This document shows positions 56,612-64,000 of a stretch of 64,000 nucleotides of DNA, piece after piece; position 1 is the stretch's first letter; every line of letters begins with the position of its first letter. The position numbers and the translations under genes were made by a program. Source of the stretch: Bacillus sp. FSL K6-3431 (lineage in GTDB: Bacteria > Bacillota > Bacilli > Bacillales > Bacillaceae_C); assembly GCF_038002605.1 (NCBI RefSeq), contig NZ_JBBOCT010000001.1, positions 2,666,001 through 2,730,000 of the forward strand, read 5' to 3'. The notes beneath the pieces were generated by a model. The model did not search any database. It saw only the letters and a list, made by a program, of their open reading frames with translations, and was not told the DNA's origin.

Positions 56612-57529
56612 TTAGTCCGATTGTTTTTGCATTCGTTTGAGCTTATATTGTTCAAAGTCCCACTTTGACAAAAATTTTTTTGCAGAGGTATAGCCTGAAT
56701 TATATAAAAAGTCAATTTGATCTTCATTTAGATCAAAATCAGTAGAATTGATGCCATTAGTCGGAATTTGGATTGTGCGTTCAATCGTTTCATCGTTCAT
56801 ATGTCGTAAATCATGGGCTTGAAGCATCGTTTTAAATATATTTTTGAAAAGGTGAATCGGAGTTGGTATAACCGCATTTATGTTAACTTTATCTTTCACA
56901 AAATGGAAGCCGAATGTAGGAAAACGAGGGTTATTAGAATCAAATATCCATACTGGGAAGTTACTAAGTAAACCACCATCTAAAATATAGGATTTGTTAC
57001 GATCCTTTGATTTCAAAATAACTGGACGGAAGAAAAATGGCAAAGAGGCGCTCATCATAACAGCAGTTGAAACTTTTAAATCAGAAGGAGTCATCCCATA
57101 GCGATCCAAATCGTCTGGAAAAATAAGCATTTTCCCATTCGTAATATCAGAAGCAATAACCTTTAACTTTCCATCTGGAAGATCCGCAAATGTCTTAATG
57201 CCTTTTACTGATAGAAGTGAATCCAACCATGTTTCCAAATAATCGTTTTTATAAATTCCAAGATGAACCATCAGTTCTAAAAAGCTCCCGAAAATAGGAA
57301 TTCGATTTAGGATCGTCCTACCTCGAAGCTTTGAGAAGTCGATTTCACTAAGCGGCCCCCTAATTTCATGGCTTTTATAGCCGCTTGCCAACAGTGCAGC
57401 TATTACAGATCCAGCTGATGTTCCAGCAAGTCTTTCCCATTCTACATTTTCTTCTTCCATTGCTTGAATCGCTCCAATAAAAGCAATTCCTCTGACCCCA
57501 CCACCTTCAAAAACAGCATCTGCCTTCAA
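56612..57529 (-). CDS. Patatin-like phospholipase (305 aa)
   Basis: Serine hydrolase with the oxyanion-hole motif GGGVRG (residues 9-14), nucleophile in GTSAGS (about Ser40) and the catalytic Asp in DGGLLSNFP (about residue 190), the usual Ser-Asp dyad. Cytosolic or membrane-associated lipid acyl hydrolase of the RssA/YlbK-like bacterial patatins. Monocistronic. Confidence 0.92.
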   Translation of the reverse strand: MKADAVFEGGGVRGIAFIGAIQAMEEENVEWERLAGTSAGSVIAALLASGYKSHEIRGPLSEIDFSKLRGRTILNRIPIFGSFLELMVHLGIYKNDYLETWLDSLLSVKGIKTFADLPDGKLKVIASDITNGKMLIFPDDLDRYGMTPSDLKVSTAVMMSASLPFFFRPVILKSKDRNKSYILDGGLLSNFPVWIFDSNNPRFPTFGFHFVKDKVNINAVIPTPIHLFKNIFKTMLQAHDLRHMNDETIERTIQIPTNGINSTDFDLNEDQIDFLYNSGYTSAKKFLSKWDFEQYKLKRMQKQSD

Positions 57530-57666
57530 TTTTTTTCACCTCTCGGTAAATAAATTTTAAACTGCCATCATTGGTCGCTAACATTTATTGTGAGTAAAGT
57601 CTCCAGTGTTTGTTGAATAATGCCAAAAACCTCTTTATATTACCTTCCTTGAAGAAGATGATAAAC

Positions 57667-57697
57667 AAAAATCCCGTATTAAATTACAGGATTTTTG
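57667..57697. terminator. Terminator-like hairpin
   Basis: AAAAATCC and GGATTTTT flank a 14-base loop with A and T tails on both sides. It lies upstream of the patatin gene and downstream of the toxin locus on the minus strand, so it may end the toxin mRNA region. The rest of 57530-57850 is very AT-rich with nothing else visible. Confidence 0.4.
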
Positions 57698-57884
57698 ATC
57701 AAACTTTTATAAATATAATTAATCATTTTTAAACAATCTAAATCTTATGTGAATAATTTTAACATTTATATTATTTTTTTAAATTTTCACTAAAATGTAA
57801 CATTTTTAATGGTAACCTTACATAATTTGGGGTATTATATAAGTAAATATTAGCGTATTTTAACAAAAGACCGCTGGTGTTGGA

Positions 57885-58150
57885 ACACTGCGCTTACGCT
57901 GGAACACTACGCGGTCCATACAATAGACGGTTCCCTCCTTGGGCGATCTGCTATGAGAAAGAAATTAACTCCCCCTATGCTTGGAGGCTCAAGGGTGGGT
58001 TATTTTTTTTGACCAAATGACAGCATTGCCACGAGTAAACCTGCAAAGGTACACGAGAACATCAACGCTTCAAAGACCGACACAGGCACTCCCCCTTTCA
58101 ACCGAGGTATGCTGACCACCCTTGAGAAACCCTATTCTATTGATTTTTTT
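57885..58150 (+). ncRNA. Probable antisense antitoxin RNA region of the type I module
   Basis: By analogy with txpA/RatA and bsrG/SR4, an antisense RNA from the plus strand is expected to overlap the toxin mRNA 3' end. The region contains the inverted repeat CAAGGGTGG/CCACCCTTG and ends near GATTTTTTTATTAT (58141-58155), a T run usable as a terminator. Promoter and exact ends cannot be set from sequence. Confidence 0.4.
58000..58083 (-). CDS. Holin-like type I toxin (27 aa)
   Basis: GTG 58083 to TAA 58000 encodes (M)SVFEALMFSCTFAGLLVAM then LSFGQKK: a very short N-terminus with FEALMF, one membrane segment and a polar Lys tail. This is the pattern of the putative holin-like toxins (Hol_Tox, TxpA/BsrG/Fst group). 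AAGGGGGAG lies 5 bases upstream. CAAGGGTGG (57990-57998) and CCACCCTTG (58117-58125) flank the gene as an inverted repeat, and the ACTCCCCCT segment occurs both before and after it. Such repeats are usual in type I toxin-antitoxin loci. Confidence 0.75.
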   Translation of the reverse strand: MSVFEALMFSCTFAGLLVAMLSFGQKK

Positions 58151-58764
58151 ATTATATCATAGTTCAATTGATTTTATGGTATTATATTCCAAAAGGGTAA
58201 ATTTGTCCTATATGAATTTTTTTACCGTCTAGAGTAAATAGACTAGGACCTAATGCTCTTCTATTGAAGTAACCTTTGCCTCAAACATATATTACTTTCA
58301 CCTTTAGGATTGAATTATATGCTATAAAGACGGCCCCTTCTTATGAAGGAATTTTAAACTCTTTATACTTAAGCCTGGAACTGTTCGAAGACATTTGTAT
58401 TTGATAGACGCGTGAACGAGGACCGTCTGCTGTTTCTAATCATTTGTTCCAATTGGCGGAAACACGTACATATGTGGCGATTTTCATACGGGCAATCTGT
58501 TGTCCTTCTGTGATGCAAACGGACGTGTTGGCATACTTTATCAGCCGAGTAGCTTTCGGCTATGATTTTGTTCGAAGTGCATAATAAATCCTTATTGGTA
58601 TCTAAATCAAGGGGCAATTCGCACAGATTTGACACCCCGCATCATACCAAGAGAGCTATTTTGTTCAAATCTCCAAAAAATCTTCTAACAGGAACGCTTC
58701 TTCTATCCCTTTTATCACCGAAATAGATGGTACAAGGATTTTCTTGTACCTCAATGAAAAACAA

Positions 58765-58785
58765 GGCTGCCCAAATAGGGCAGCC
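58765..58785 (-). terminator. Terminator of the M24 peptidase gene
   Basis: GGCTGCCC and GGGCAGCC with a 5-base loop, followed on the minus strand by TTGTTTTT. It lies 8 bases after the stop codon. Between 58160 and 58760 only an unrecognised open frame (58369-58635) is seen. Confidence 0.85.
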
Positions 58786-58792
58786 ACTTTAA

Positions 58793-60016
58793 TCAATTAA
58801 ACCCTTCTCCCACCAAATGTTGCAAATTAATTGGTAAATCGTTTAATATCCTAACCTCATCACCATATTTTCCTAAGGTTTTTTCTATTACAATATAGTC
58901 AAGGTCAGGAATAATAACCTCATCCCATGTCTCCCCGTAACCTTTTATTCCTGTATCCATCATCATGACCATCTGATTTGCCAGTGGTTTATTGAAATCA
59001 AGAGAAAGAGCACCATAAAATTCTTGGCATTCTGTATATCCAGAGTTATGCGTCGTAACATAACCCTTTTGTTTCGCAAAATTTGTTAATGTAATTCCAG
59101 TTATCGCACTTAACTCATCAGCTTTACTATGATAATAATCAATCATAGCCTGCTCATGGTAACATCCTGGAAGTTTCTGCTTTACAACTTTATTAAACTC
59201 CGCAACTCCTGCCTCAAATGCTCCCTCGAGAAATTCAATCCATAATTTATATTTATCAGGGACTAAATCAGGATGCTTCACACAAACAACAGATCCTCTT
59301 TGGGCAGCGGATAACCCATCGCGCTTTGGTGATACACCTATATGGACAATATCTCCTTCTTTTATGATATTATTTGATGCACGGCCTACCATTGTTTTGT
59401 TTGAATCTCCTGCTGTTACCATTACCATAAATCCCATTTCTTCCACACCAAGTTCATGTGCGATAGCGTATCCCCATTGCGCTAATTGTGTCTCATACAT
59501 TCCTGGTCGTAGAACTCGAAGCATTCCCTCCATCATAATATCGCTAATCTTACTGCCTTCCTCAATTAGACGCATCTCATTATCTGATTTTTCATATTTA
59601 ATTTCATAATATTTTTCCGATAGATCCTCAATATTTTCTTCACCTATATATTTCCTTAATACATTAAATAATCCTAGAGGAAAAACATATCTAGTTGTAA
59701 GCAATGCGATTCTTTTCGGTTTCCTCCCACATGCTTCCTCAATAATATCCGCAGGACGCAAGAGATCTTCGGGATATTCTTTATCATCAATCTTCATGAT
59801 TTCCACACTTCTAATCTGGGCTTGGGAACGTTGAGAAAATTGTGGTGCTATAATGCCACTCTCCAGACCTGCAATAAAGTAAAAGCCATTTTCCGTGATA
59901 ACGCCTGCTATTGGCTCCACTGCTATATTGTTATTACCTGCTAAATATGGAACATCCCCACAGTAATGTTCATCTGAATATACAATCCCACAATCATATC
60001 CAGCCTTGTTTACCAT
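58793..60016 (-). CDS. M24-family metallopeptidase (Xaa-Pro dipeptidase/creatinase-like), probably 5'-truncated
   Basis: The creatinase-like N-terminal domain is followed by the pita-bread fold: AGDSNKTMVGRASNNIIKEG with IVHIGVSPKRDG, THNSGYTECQEFYG and MMMDTGIKGYGETWDEV. The usual metal ligands D-D-H-E-E are only partly recognisable (Asp-x-Gly and His positions vary), so activity is uncertain. The frame continues upstream of ATG 60016 as SEEFAIRQKKVWDMVNKAG, which is clearly homologous N-terminal sequence, but there is no start before a stop near 60065. The first residues were lost at a junction with an Xre gene. Confidence 0.75.
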   Translation of the reverse strand: MVNKAGYDCGIVYSDEHYCGDVPYLAGNNNIAVEPIAGVITENGFYFIAGLESGIIAPQFSQRSQAQIRSVEIMKIDDKEYPEDLLRPADIIEEACGRKPKRIALLTTRYVFPLGLFNVLRKYIGEENIEDLSEKYYEIKYEKSDNEMRLIEEGSKISDIMMEGMLRVLRPGMYETQLAQWGYAIAHELGVEEMGFMVMVTAGDSNKTMVGRASNNIIKEGDIVHIGVSPKRDGLSAAQRGSVVCVKHPDLVPDKYKLWIEFLEGAFEAGVAEFNKVVKQKLPGCYHEQAMIDYYHSKADELSAITGITLTNFAKQKGYVTTHNSGYTECQEFYGALSLDFNKPLANQMVMMMDTGIKGYGETWDEVIIPDLDYIVIEKTLGKYGDEVRILNDLPINLQHLVGEGFN

Positions 60017-60055
60017 ATCCCAAACCTTTTTTTGTCGAATAGCAAATTCTTCAGA

Positions 60056-60220
60056 TGGAATATTTCATTAAGAGAACTATCTAGATTAACAGACATACGA
60101 CACGCAGCATTGAGTGAACTAGCCAACCAAAAGCGTGAAAATATTAATTTTAATCATATCGAAAAAATAGCAGAAGCCCTTCACATTAGCGATATACGAG
60201 ACATTATTGAGTTAAAATAG
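60056..60220 (+). pseudogene. Xre/Cro-type HTH regulator, 5'-truncated
   Basis: From about 60062 the plus strand encodes ISLRELSRLTDIRHAALSEL and HIEKIAEALHISDIRDIIEL, a small YozG-like Xre protein missing its first 10 or so residues. Upstream codons are antisense to the M24 gene, and the only start (TTG 60032) has no ribosome site. It may still be made as a chimera, but is probably dead. Confidence 0.65.
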
Positions 60221-60268
60221 CGCGAAAGAATGAAAAAACTAGGCATACTCCAAGTAATATTAATTCGG

Positions 60269-60304
60269 AAAAAGACGATAGATTCCTCTCTTCGTCTTTT
60301 TTTC
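60269..60304 (+). terminator. Terminator of the truncated Xre gene
   Basis: AAAAAGACGA and TCGTCTTTTTTT form a stem with T tail after the Xre stop. It is a good intrinsic terminator. Confidence 0.75.
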
Positions 60305-60419
60305 GTCTTTGAAAAATTTACTTGTATTTTTAGTAAACAGCTAATACTGACGGATAATAACAAAATATTCCCTTTTATCTGAAGTTTATTCTAAATACGA
60401 CAGGAAAATTGAACTACGT

Positions 60420-60444
60420 ATAGAATAGTATATAAGTATGAGGG
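60420..60444 (+). promoter_or_regulatory. Conserved upstream block of the small-protein module, copy 1
   Basis: The block atagaatagtatataag plus the following bases recurs nearly unchanged at 63489-63513, both times about 95-120 bases before a TAGGAGGAGATAT ribosome site. TATATA may be a -10 element with TTGAAC about 17 bases before it. Conservation between the two diverged copies suggests a regulatory role. Confidence 0.4.
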
Positions 60445-60537
60445 TGATTTTAAGGTTGGCCACTAGGTAGAAATAAATATTAAGATAAGCAAACCATAAG
60501 ATGACTATCATCAAGAAAAATAGGAGGAGATATTACG

Positions 60538-60876
60538 ATGTATAATCATAATGATGTGCCTATTGGTGGTCACATATATTGGACAACACATAATGAACTT
60601 GATATTGAGATCTTTTTCAATGTATATCAAACCTATACATGGGTTTCTGCTAGTTACTATTATCGGTTTGATGAAAGTATTGTAGGAGTAGGCACGCAAG
60701 AAATAGGACGTGCAGGTGTAAAGGCATCATTAAAAATAGCCAAAGAAGTGGCTCTTGATGAATTATTTCAAGAGCTTGCTAAGCAAAGGTTAACCGTTTG
60801 GCACACAAAAAGACCCGACACAAATGAAACAGCAACGATCACGTTCCTTGCACCTGAAAGGAAAAGAAAGAACTGA
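60538..60876 (+). CDS. Uncharacterised 112-aa protein, intact member of a local pair
   Basis: Not a family I recognise. AGGAGG lies 10 bases before the ATG. The protein begins MYNHNDVPIGGHIYW and has a central block EIFFNVYQTYTWVSASYYYR, FDESIVGVGTQEIGRAGVKA and VALDELFQELAKQ, with a basic C-terminus. No signal or membrane segment. A paralogue with the same upstream region and a frameshift lies at 63581-63843, so the pair brackets comK, the sigma factor and a replication-like pseudogene. Confidence 0.75.
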   Translation: MYNHNDVPIGGHIYWTTHNELDIEIFFNVYQTYTWVSASYYYRFDESIVGVGTQEIGRAGVKASLKIAKEVALDELFQELAKQRLTVWHTKRPDTNETATITFLAPERKRKN

Positions 60877-61024
60877 TAGTGGATTAGGACCGCCTCTGGG
60901 CAAATTTGAGCTTTTCTGTCATCAATAGTCCTATTAACAGCTTAACAGCAATTTAATTTTAGGAAGAGCAAAAGAGATGAAATAATGTCTGTAATATCCC
61001 TCTATTAAAATTCAGCCATCCCCC

Positions 61025-61055
61025 AAATAAAGCCTCCACAGTGGAGGCTTTATTT
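61025..61055 (+). terminator. Strong bidirectional terminator
   Basis: AAATAAAGCCTCCAC (61025-61039) is perfectly mirrored by 61041-61055, followed by TTTTGC. It closes the small-protein transcript. Confidence 0.85.
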
Positions 61056-61333
61056 TTTGCATTTCTACCATCTTATTCAACGAATAACACCTCAGTGTCA
61101 ATTGGAACTTTTGACGAAAGTTAATTGAAAGTGTAGATTTGTTATAAACTAACACACATCCTCTAACACATGTCCTTTGATTCATTTGAATGTAATATAT
61201 TGCTATTTTGGAAAAAATAACCTATAAATCATTGGATTTTTAGCTCTCATATGAGACAATAGACCCGAAGACATCCAAGTATTATACATCTAGAGCAAAA
61301 TTATGTTATAAAATTAGATGGTAAGAAAGGAAG

Positions 61334-61915
61334 ATGAGAAGATTGAAGACAACGAAGCATTATGTTATCAACCGAAAGACATTCTCTTTTATACCAACGT
61401 TCGATTCATATGGGCATCTATTTACACGGGTGATTGAAAGTGATACTTCTTTTCTTGTCAGTAGGAGTCCATTACAAATAATCGAGCAAAGTATTATCTA
61501 TTATGGGCACGATTATAATGGAGCGAAAGTGGCGGCAAAACAGGCATTAGGGAATATTGATATGCCCCCTATAAAAATAAGCGGGCATTTAGGAATCTAC
61601 TGGTTTCCGAGCATGTCACCATCAAGGGATGAATGCATTTGGTTTTGCGAGGATCATATTGATGATAGTATATATCTTTCTCGTAAAAAAACAAAAATTA
61701 TATTACCGCTTGGTCATGAAATTATAATTGAAGGTTCTAAAAAACACTTTGACCTTAAATTGCATCGTGCTCGAGACTATCGGAAAAAGATAGAAACTAG
61801 AACGACAGAAACATCATATCTTTTACATAAACCTCATGAAGAAATACACATACTTAAAGAACATAACCCAAACTCCTACCAATTCGATCAAACAACCCAG
61901 AAGAAGAAAAAATAA
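61334..61915 (+). CDS. comK: ComK-family competence transcription factor (193 aa)
   Basis: ComK activates DNA-uptake genes by binding paired AT-boxes. Family landmarks are present: SPLQIIEQSIIYYGHDYNGA, KVAAKQALGN, KISGHLGIYWFPSMSPSRD and ECIWFCEDHI, in the order of B. subtilis ComK. The C-terminus differs and ends in a run of Lys. ATG 61334 has AAAGGA close upstream; a TTG three codons on is an alternative. It runs tail-to-tail with a sigma factor gene. Confidence 0.88.
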   Translation: MRRLKTTKHYVINRKTFSFIPTFDSYGHLFTRVIESDTSFLVSRSPLQIIEQSIIYYGHDYNGAKVAAKQALGNIDMPPIKISGHLGIYWFPSMSPSRDECIWFCEDHIDDSIYLSRKKTKIILPLGHEIIIEGSKKHFDLKLHRARDYRKKIETRTTETSYLLHKPHEEIHILKEHNPNSYQFDQTTQKKKK

Positions 61916-61924
61916 CATATGATA

Positions 61925-61961
61925 AAAAAGGACGATGATTTGCTAGTCATCGTCTTTTCTC
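61925..61961. terminator. Shared bidirectional terminator of comK and the sigma factor gene
   Basis: AAAAAGGACGATGA and TCATCGTCTTTTCT pair around a short loop between the two converging genes. Confidence 0.8.
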
Positions 61962-61975
61962 GTTTTAAGATTGCA

Positions 61976-62467
61976 TCAACATTGAGCCAAAACTACATTT
62001 TTCTTTAATTTAGGAATGGCACCAATACGCCATTTTTTGACGGCAGAGGGTGATACCTTTTCATGCCCAGCAATTTCTTGGATTGTCATCCCATAATAAA
62101 AGGTATATACGACCCATTGCTTCTGTTTCTCTGTCAGGTCAGTGCAATAAGAAAGTAGGATGGCAAGCTGCAATGGCTGCTCCCCATTATCGACTGCCGT
62201 TTCCCAAAAGGATTCCTCAGGATAAACGTTTCTCTCTTCCATCTTCGTTCTGTTCGATAAATCCGTCATGATCCGCCCTTTTATGTAAGAGAAGGCATAC
62301 GTGCTAAATAACGTTCCTTTATCTGGCTCAAATCGCCGCTGAGCATCCCAAAGAGCAATCATACCTGTTTGAAAATACTCCTCCACATCTTTATAAATAT
62401 GAAGGTATTTAATAATATGGTAAATCATTGGTCGAAACTCTTCCACAACATCCTCAAACCTTGCCAT
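61976..62467 (-). CDS. Sigma-70-family factor, SigH/ComX-like (163 aa)
   Basis: Region 2 is YFQTGMIALWDAQRRFEPDK with TLFSTYAFSYIKGRIMTDL. Region 4 is LTEKQKQWVVYTFYYGMTIQ and EIAGHEKVSPSAVKKWRIGA. Region 3 is very short. The size and lack of an adjacent anti-sigma gene fit the small competence or stress sigma factors (staphylococcal SigH, streptococcal ComX) more than ECF factors. Its convergent position to comK makes a role in competence plausible but unproven. GGAAGGAAT precedes the ATG. Confidence 0.8.
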   Translation of the reverse strand: MARFEDVVEEFRPMIYHIIKYLHIYKDVEEYFQTGMIALWDAQRRFEPDKGTLFSTYAFSYIKGRIMTDLSNRTKMEERNVYPEESFWETAVDNGEQPLQLAILLSYCTDLTEKQKQWVVYTFYYGMTIQEIAGHEKVSPSAVKKWRIGAIPKLKKNVVLAQC

Positions 62468-62604
62468 TCTGATTCCTTCCTGGAAAGCGCGCTATTCAAT
62501 TGTATTCCCGGGTACCCATACAATAATAAAAAGCGTGTATGTATACGAACGAACAAAATATTAAAAATGAGTCGATAAATTTGGGATTAGACCAAAATAA
62601 ATGT

Positions 62605-62644
62605 CAATAAGTCACTTTTCTCCTAGGGGATAAGTGACTTATTG
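62605..62644. repeat. 40-base near-perfect palindrome
   Basis: CAATAAGTCACTT (62605-62617) pairs perfectly with 62632-62644, and the inner TCTCC...GGGGA can extend the stem. It lies in the sigma-factor upstream region and has no T run, so it looks like a repeat element or protein site instead of a terminator. The rest of 62470-62900 shows nothing further. Confidence 0.5.
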
Positions 62645-62911
62645 AAACAATTTCACAACGGATCATTGTGGACAGATGTTTTTATCCATGCAAATATGCC
62701 TGGTTAAATAAAATTATCTACCAAACTAGTTAGGAGAATATCATGCGTCTTGACTTAAGATGAGATTTTCATTGAGATCATTCTGTCCTTTTGATGTAGG
62801 TGTCCAATATTCCTCATTATATATATCAAAGGTGGAAGTAATGAGTGAATCGAGCAAGACAATTGCGTGGATTCGATTACTTTTGCATAAAAAATAATTG
62901 GAGGAATGAAA

Positions 62912-63359
62912 ATGAGTAAATTATTGATGAAGGAATGTCCAGTCGTGTTTCAGCCGTCTTTTGCACAAGAATTGGGAGTAAACGCAGCCATTTTATTGCA
63001 ACAAATTCATTATTGGCTCATTACTTGCTCGACGAAGAAGGACGGGTCGCAAATGGGTGTATAACACGTATAAGGATTGGCAAGAGCAGCTGCCGTTTTG
63101 GTCGGAGGTGACGATCAAAAGGGCCCTCAAATTACTGGAAAGGGAAGGCTTTATTTTCACCGCCAATTTTAATAAGTATCGTATGGATCAGACGAAATGG
63201 TATACGATTAATTATCCAAAAATACTCGAGTCGGAAAAAGCGTCTCATTTAGATCAGGACGATAGTCATTCTATTCTATTGGATGGTACAGAATGCCCTA
63301 TTCAAGGGGGCAATGTGAGCGGAGCAATACCAGAGATTACTACAGAGAATACAAAATAA
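62912..63359 (+). pseudogene. Replication-initiator/DnaD-like N-terminal gene, frameshifted
   Basis: GGAGGAATGAAA precedes ATG 62912, which starts MSKLLMKECPVVFQPSFAQE and QIHYWL. The frame then shifts, and the continuation reads RKWVYNTYKDWQEQLPFWSE, TIKRALKLLEREGFI and WYTINYPKI before TAA at 63357. This is the winged-helix N-domain of phage or plasmid replisome organisers. The C-terminal DnaD part is absent or replaced by a short unrelated tail. It is probably a prophage or mobile-element relic. Confidence 0.65.
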
Positions 63360-63488
63360 ATATATAATAACCCCTATTCCGAGGTGATCGAATACTTAAA
63401 TAGTATAACAAATGCTGCATATGGAAGTAATAACAATGATTCAACTTTACTAAAAAACTTTGAAAATTAATAGAAAAGTCAAATTAAA

Positions 63489-63513
63489 TAGAATAGTATA
63501 CAAGCATGTAGGT
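63489..63513 (+). promoter_or_regulatory. Conserved upstream block of the small-protein module, copy 2
   Basis: The block atagaatagtatacaag and flanking bases match 60420-60444 with few changes. It again precedes a TAGGAGGAGATAT ribosome site. Confidence 0.4.
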
Positions 63514-63580
63514 AATTCATCTTACCCTCGCTAGATAGAATTAAATGGAACGGTGAAAAAAAGTAGGAGGAGATATAGTT

Positions 63581-63843
63581 ATGTATAATTTCAATGAAGT
63601 ACCTGTTGATGGACATGACTATTGGATAAAGCACAAAGAACTGGGGATATTGAGATCTTTTTCATTGTAAATCAAACGTATACATGGGTCTCTGCAAGTT
63701 ACTGCTTTTGGGATGAAGAAAGCATTGTAGGAATAGGCACACAGGACATAAAAACTGCAGGTATACAGGCCTCTTTAAGAAAGGCAACAAAAATAGCTAT
63801 TAATGAATTATTTCAAGAACTTGCTGAGTGTCAGTGCCGCTGA
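63581..63843 (+). pseudogene. Frameshifted paralogue of the 112-aa protein
   Basis: ATG 63581 starts MYNFNEVPVDGHDYW, closely matching the protein at 60538, but the frame breaks after HKELG, where GGG replaces a single T of the first copy (net +2 bases). In the right frame it goes on DIEIFFIVNQTYTWVSASY, EESIVGIGTQ and INELFQELAECQ, and stops about 27 codons earlier than copy 1. Confidence 0.75.
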
Positions 63844-63861
63844 TAAAATACCCAATAACGC

Positions 63862-64000
63862 CGGTTTAAAATTCCCCAATAATAACAGATAATCGTCACA
63901 TAGACTGAAAGATTAGGAGTGTATGTGACGGTGCTGAAGATAGGGGAATTTTTTATGATAAGAGAATTACATCAGAAAGGTTGGACAATAACTGCAATTG
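63862..64000 (+). mobile_element. Left end of an IS21-family element (runs off the window)
   Basis: The region starts with a short end sequence containing AAAATTCCCC, which is mirrored by GGGGAATTTT at 63943-63952, and leads straight into an istA-type start. The exact terminal base cannot be set without the right end. Confidence 0.6.
63925..64000 (+). CDS. istA: IS21-family transposase IstA, first 25 codons
   Basis: GTG 63925, with AGGAG 5 bases upstream, opens VTVLKIGEFFMIRELHQKGW and TITAI, the standard IstA N-terminus with its helix-turn-helix beginning. The gene continues past the window edge. IstA is the DDE transposase that works with the IstB ATPase. Confidence 0.85.
   Translation, partial: MTVLKIGEFFMIRELHQKGWTITAI

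Noticed and set aside
58369..58635. 88-codon open frame on the minus strand
   Set aside because: No recognisable family, no ribosome site, unusual Cys/Arg/His content, and it lies between a toxin locus and a terminator. It could be a transposase scrap, but nothing supports a product.

Overview
The window is AT-rich chromosomal DNA from a Gram-positive spore-former relative, most likely a Bacillaceae member. The supporting features are a tapA-sipW-tasA type matrix operon, a ComK homologue, YesM/YesN and YtcQ/YesL homologues, a PurR operator on purA, catabolite (cre) sites, a TRAP-type trp leader, AGGAGG ribosome sites and TTG starts. No rRNA, tRNA or CRISPR array was seen.

Layout. (1) 1-4.3 kb: the 5' part of purA with its PurR control region, an IS3-family scar, then a fused anthranilate synthase gene (trpE-trpG) whose leader carries eleven (G/T)AG triplets and a Shine-Dalgarno-sequestering helix, the hallmarks of TRAP control. 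(2) 4.3-13 kb: a minus-strand operon of a GntR regulator, an eIF2B-like protein, a BtpA/SgcQ-like TIM barrel, a PfkB kinase, an LsrB/RhaS-type sugar ABC importer and an AllA-like cupin. No standard pathway I know matches this set. (3) 13.6-18.1 kb: a LacI-controlled nucleoside/ribose operon (ribokinase, nucleoside hydrolase, DcuC-like carrier). (4) 18.2-20.2 kb: palindromic repeats and the biofilm-matrix operon. (5) 20.3-51 kb: a pectin/rhamnogalacturonan utilisation region. It holds a 1609-residue esterase-lyase, GH43, GH2, two ABC importers lacking their own ATPase, ThuA, a Gfo/Idh oxidoreductase, YesL, a YesM/YesN two-component system, a beta-helix protein and a PL1 pectate lyase. Between these lie decayed IS3 and IS110 copies, a GH29 remnant and other broken genes. 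(6) 51-58.1 kb: a DUF1259 protein, NhaC antiporter, PatB-like C-S lyase, a broken DUF1537 kinase gene, a patatin, and a 27-residue holin-like type I toxin. (7) 58.8-64 kb: an M24 peptidase and a truncated Xre regulator that meet at a deletion or inversion scar, a duplicated orphan small-protein module flanking comK and a sigma factor, a frameshifted replication-initiator-like gene, and the start of an IS21 element.

How it works together. Secreted lyases and esterase (20.3-25.2 and 49.4-51.0 kb) would cut pectin and rhamnogalacturonan. The two ABC systems import oligosaccharides, probably energised by a shared MsmX-type ATPase encoded elsewhere. GH2, GH43 and Gfo/Idh would process them inside the cell, and YesM/YesN would sense the substrate. 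The many remnants between intact operons show that the region has been reshaped by insertion sequences and gene loss.
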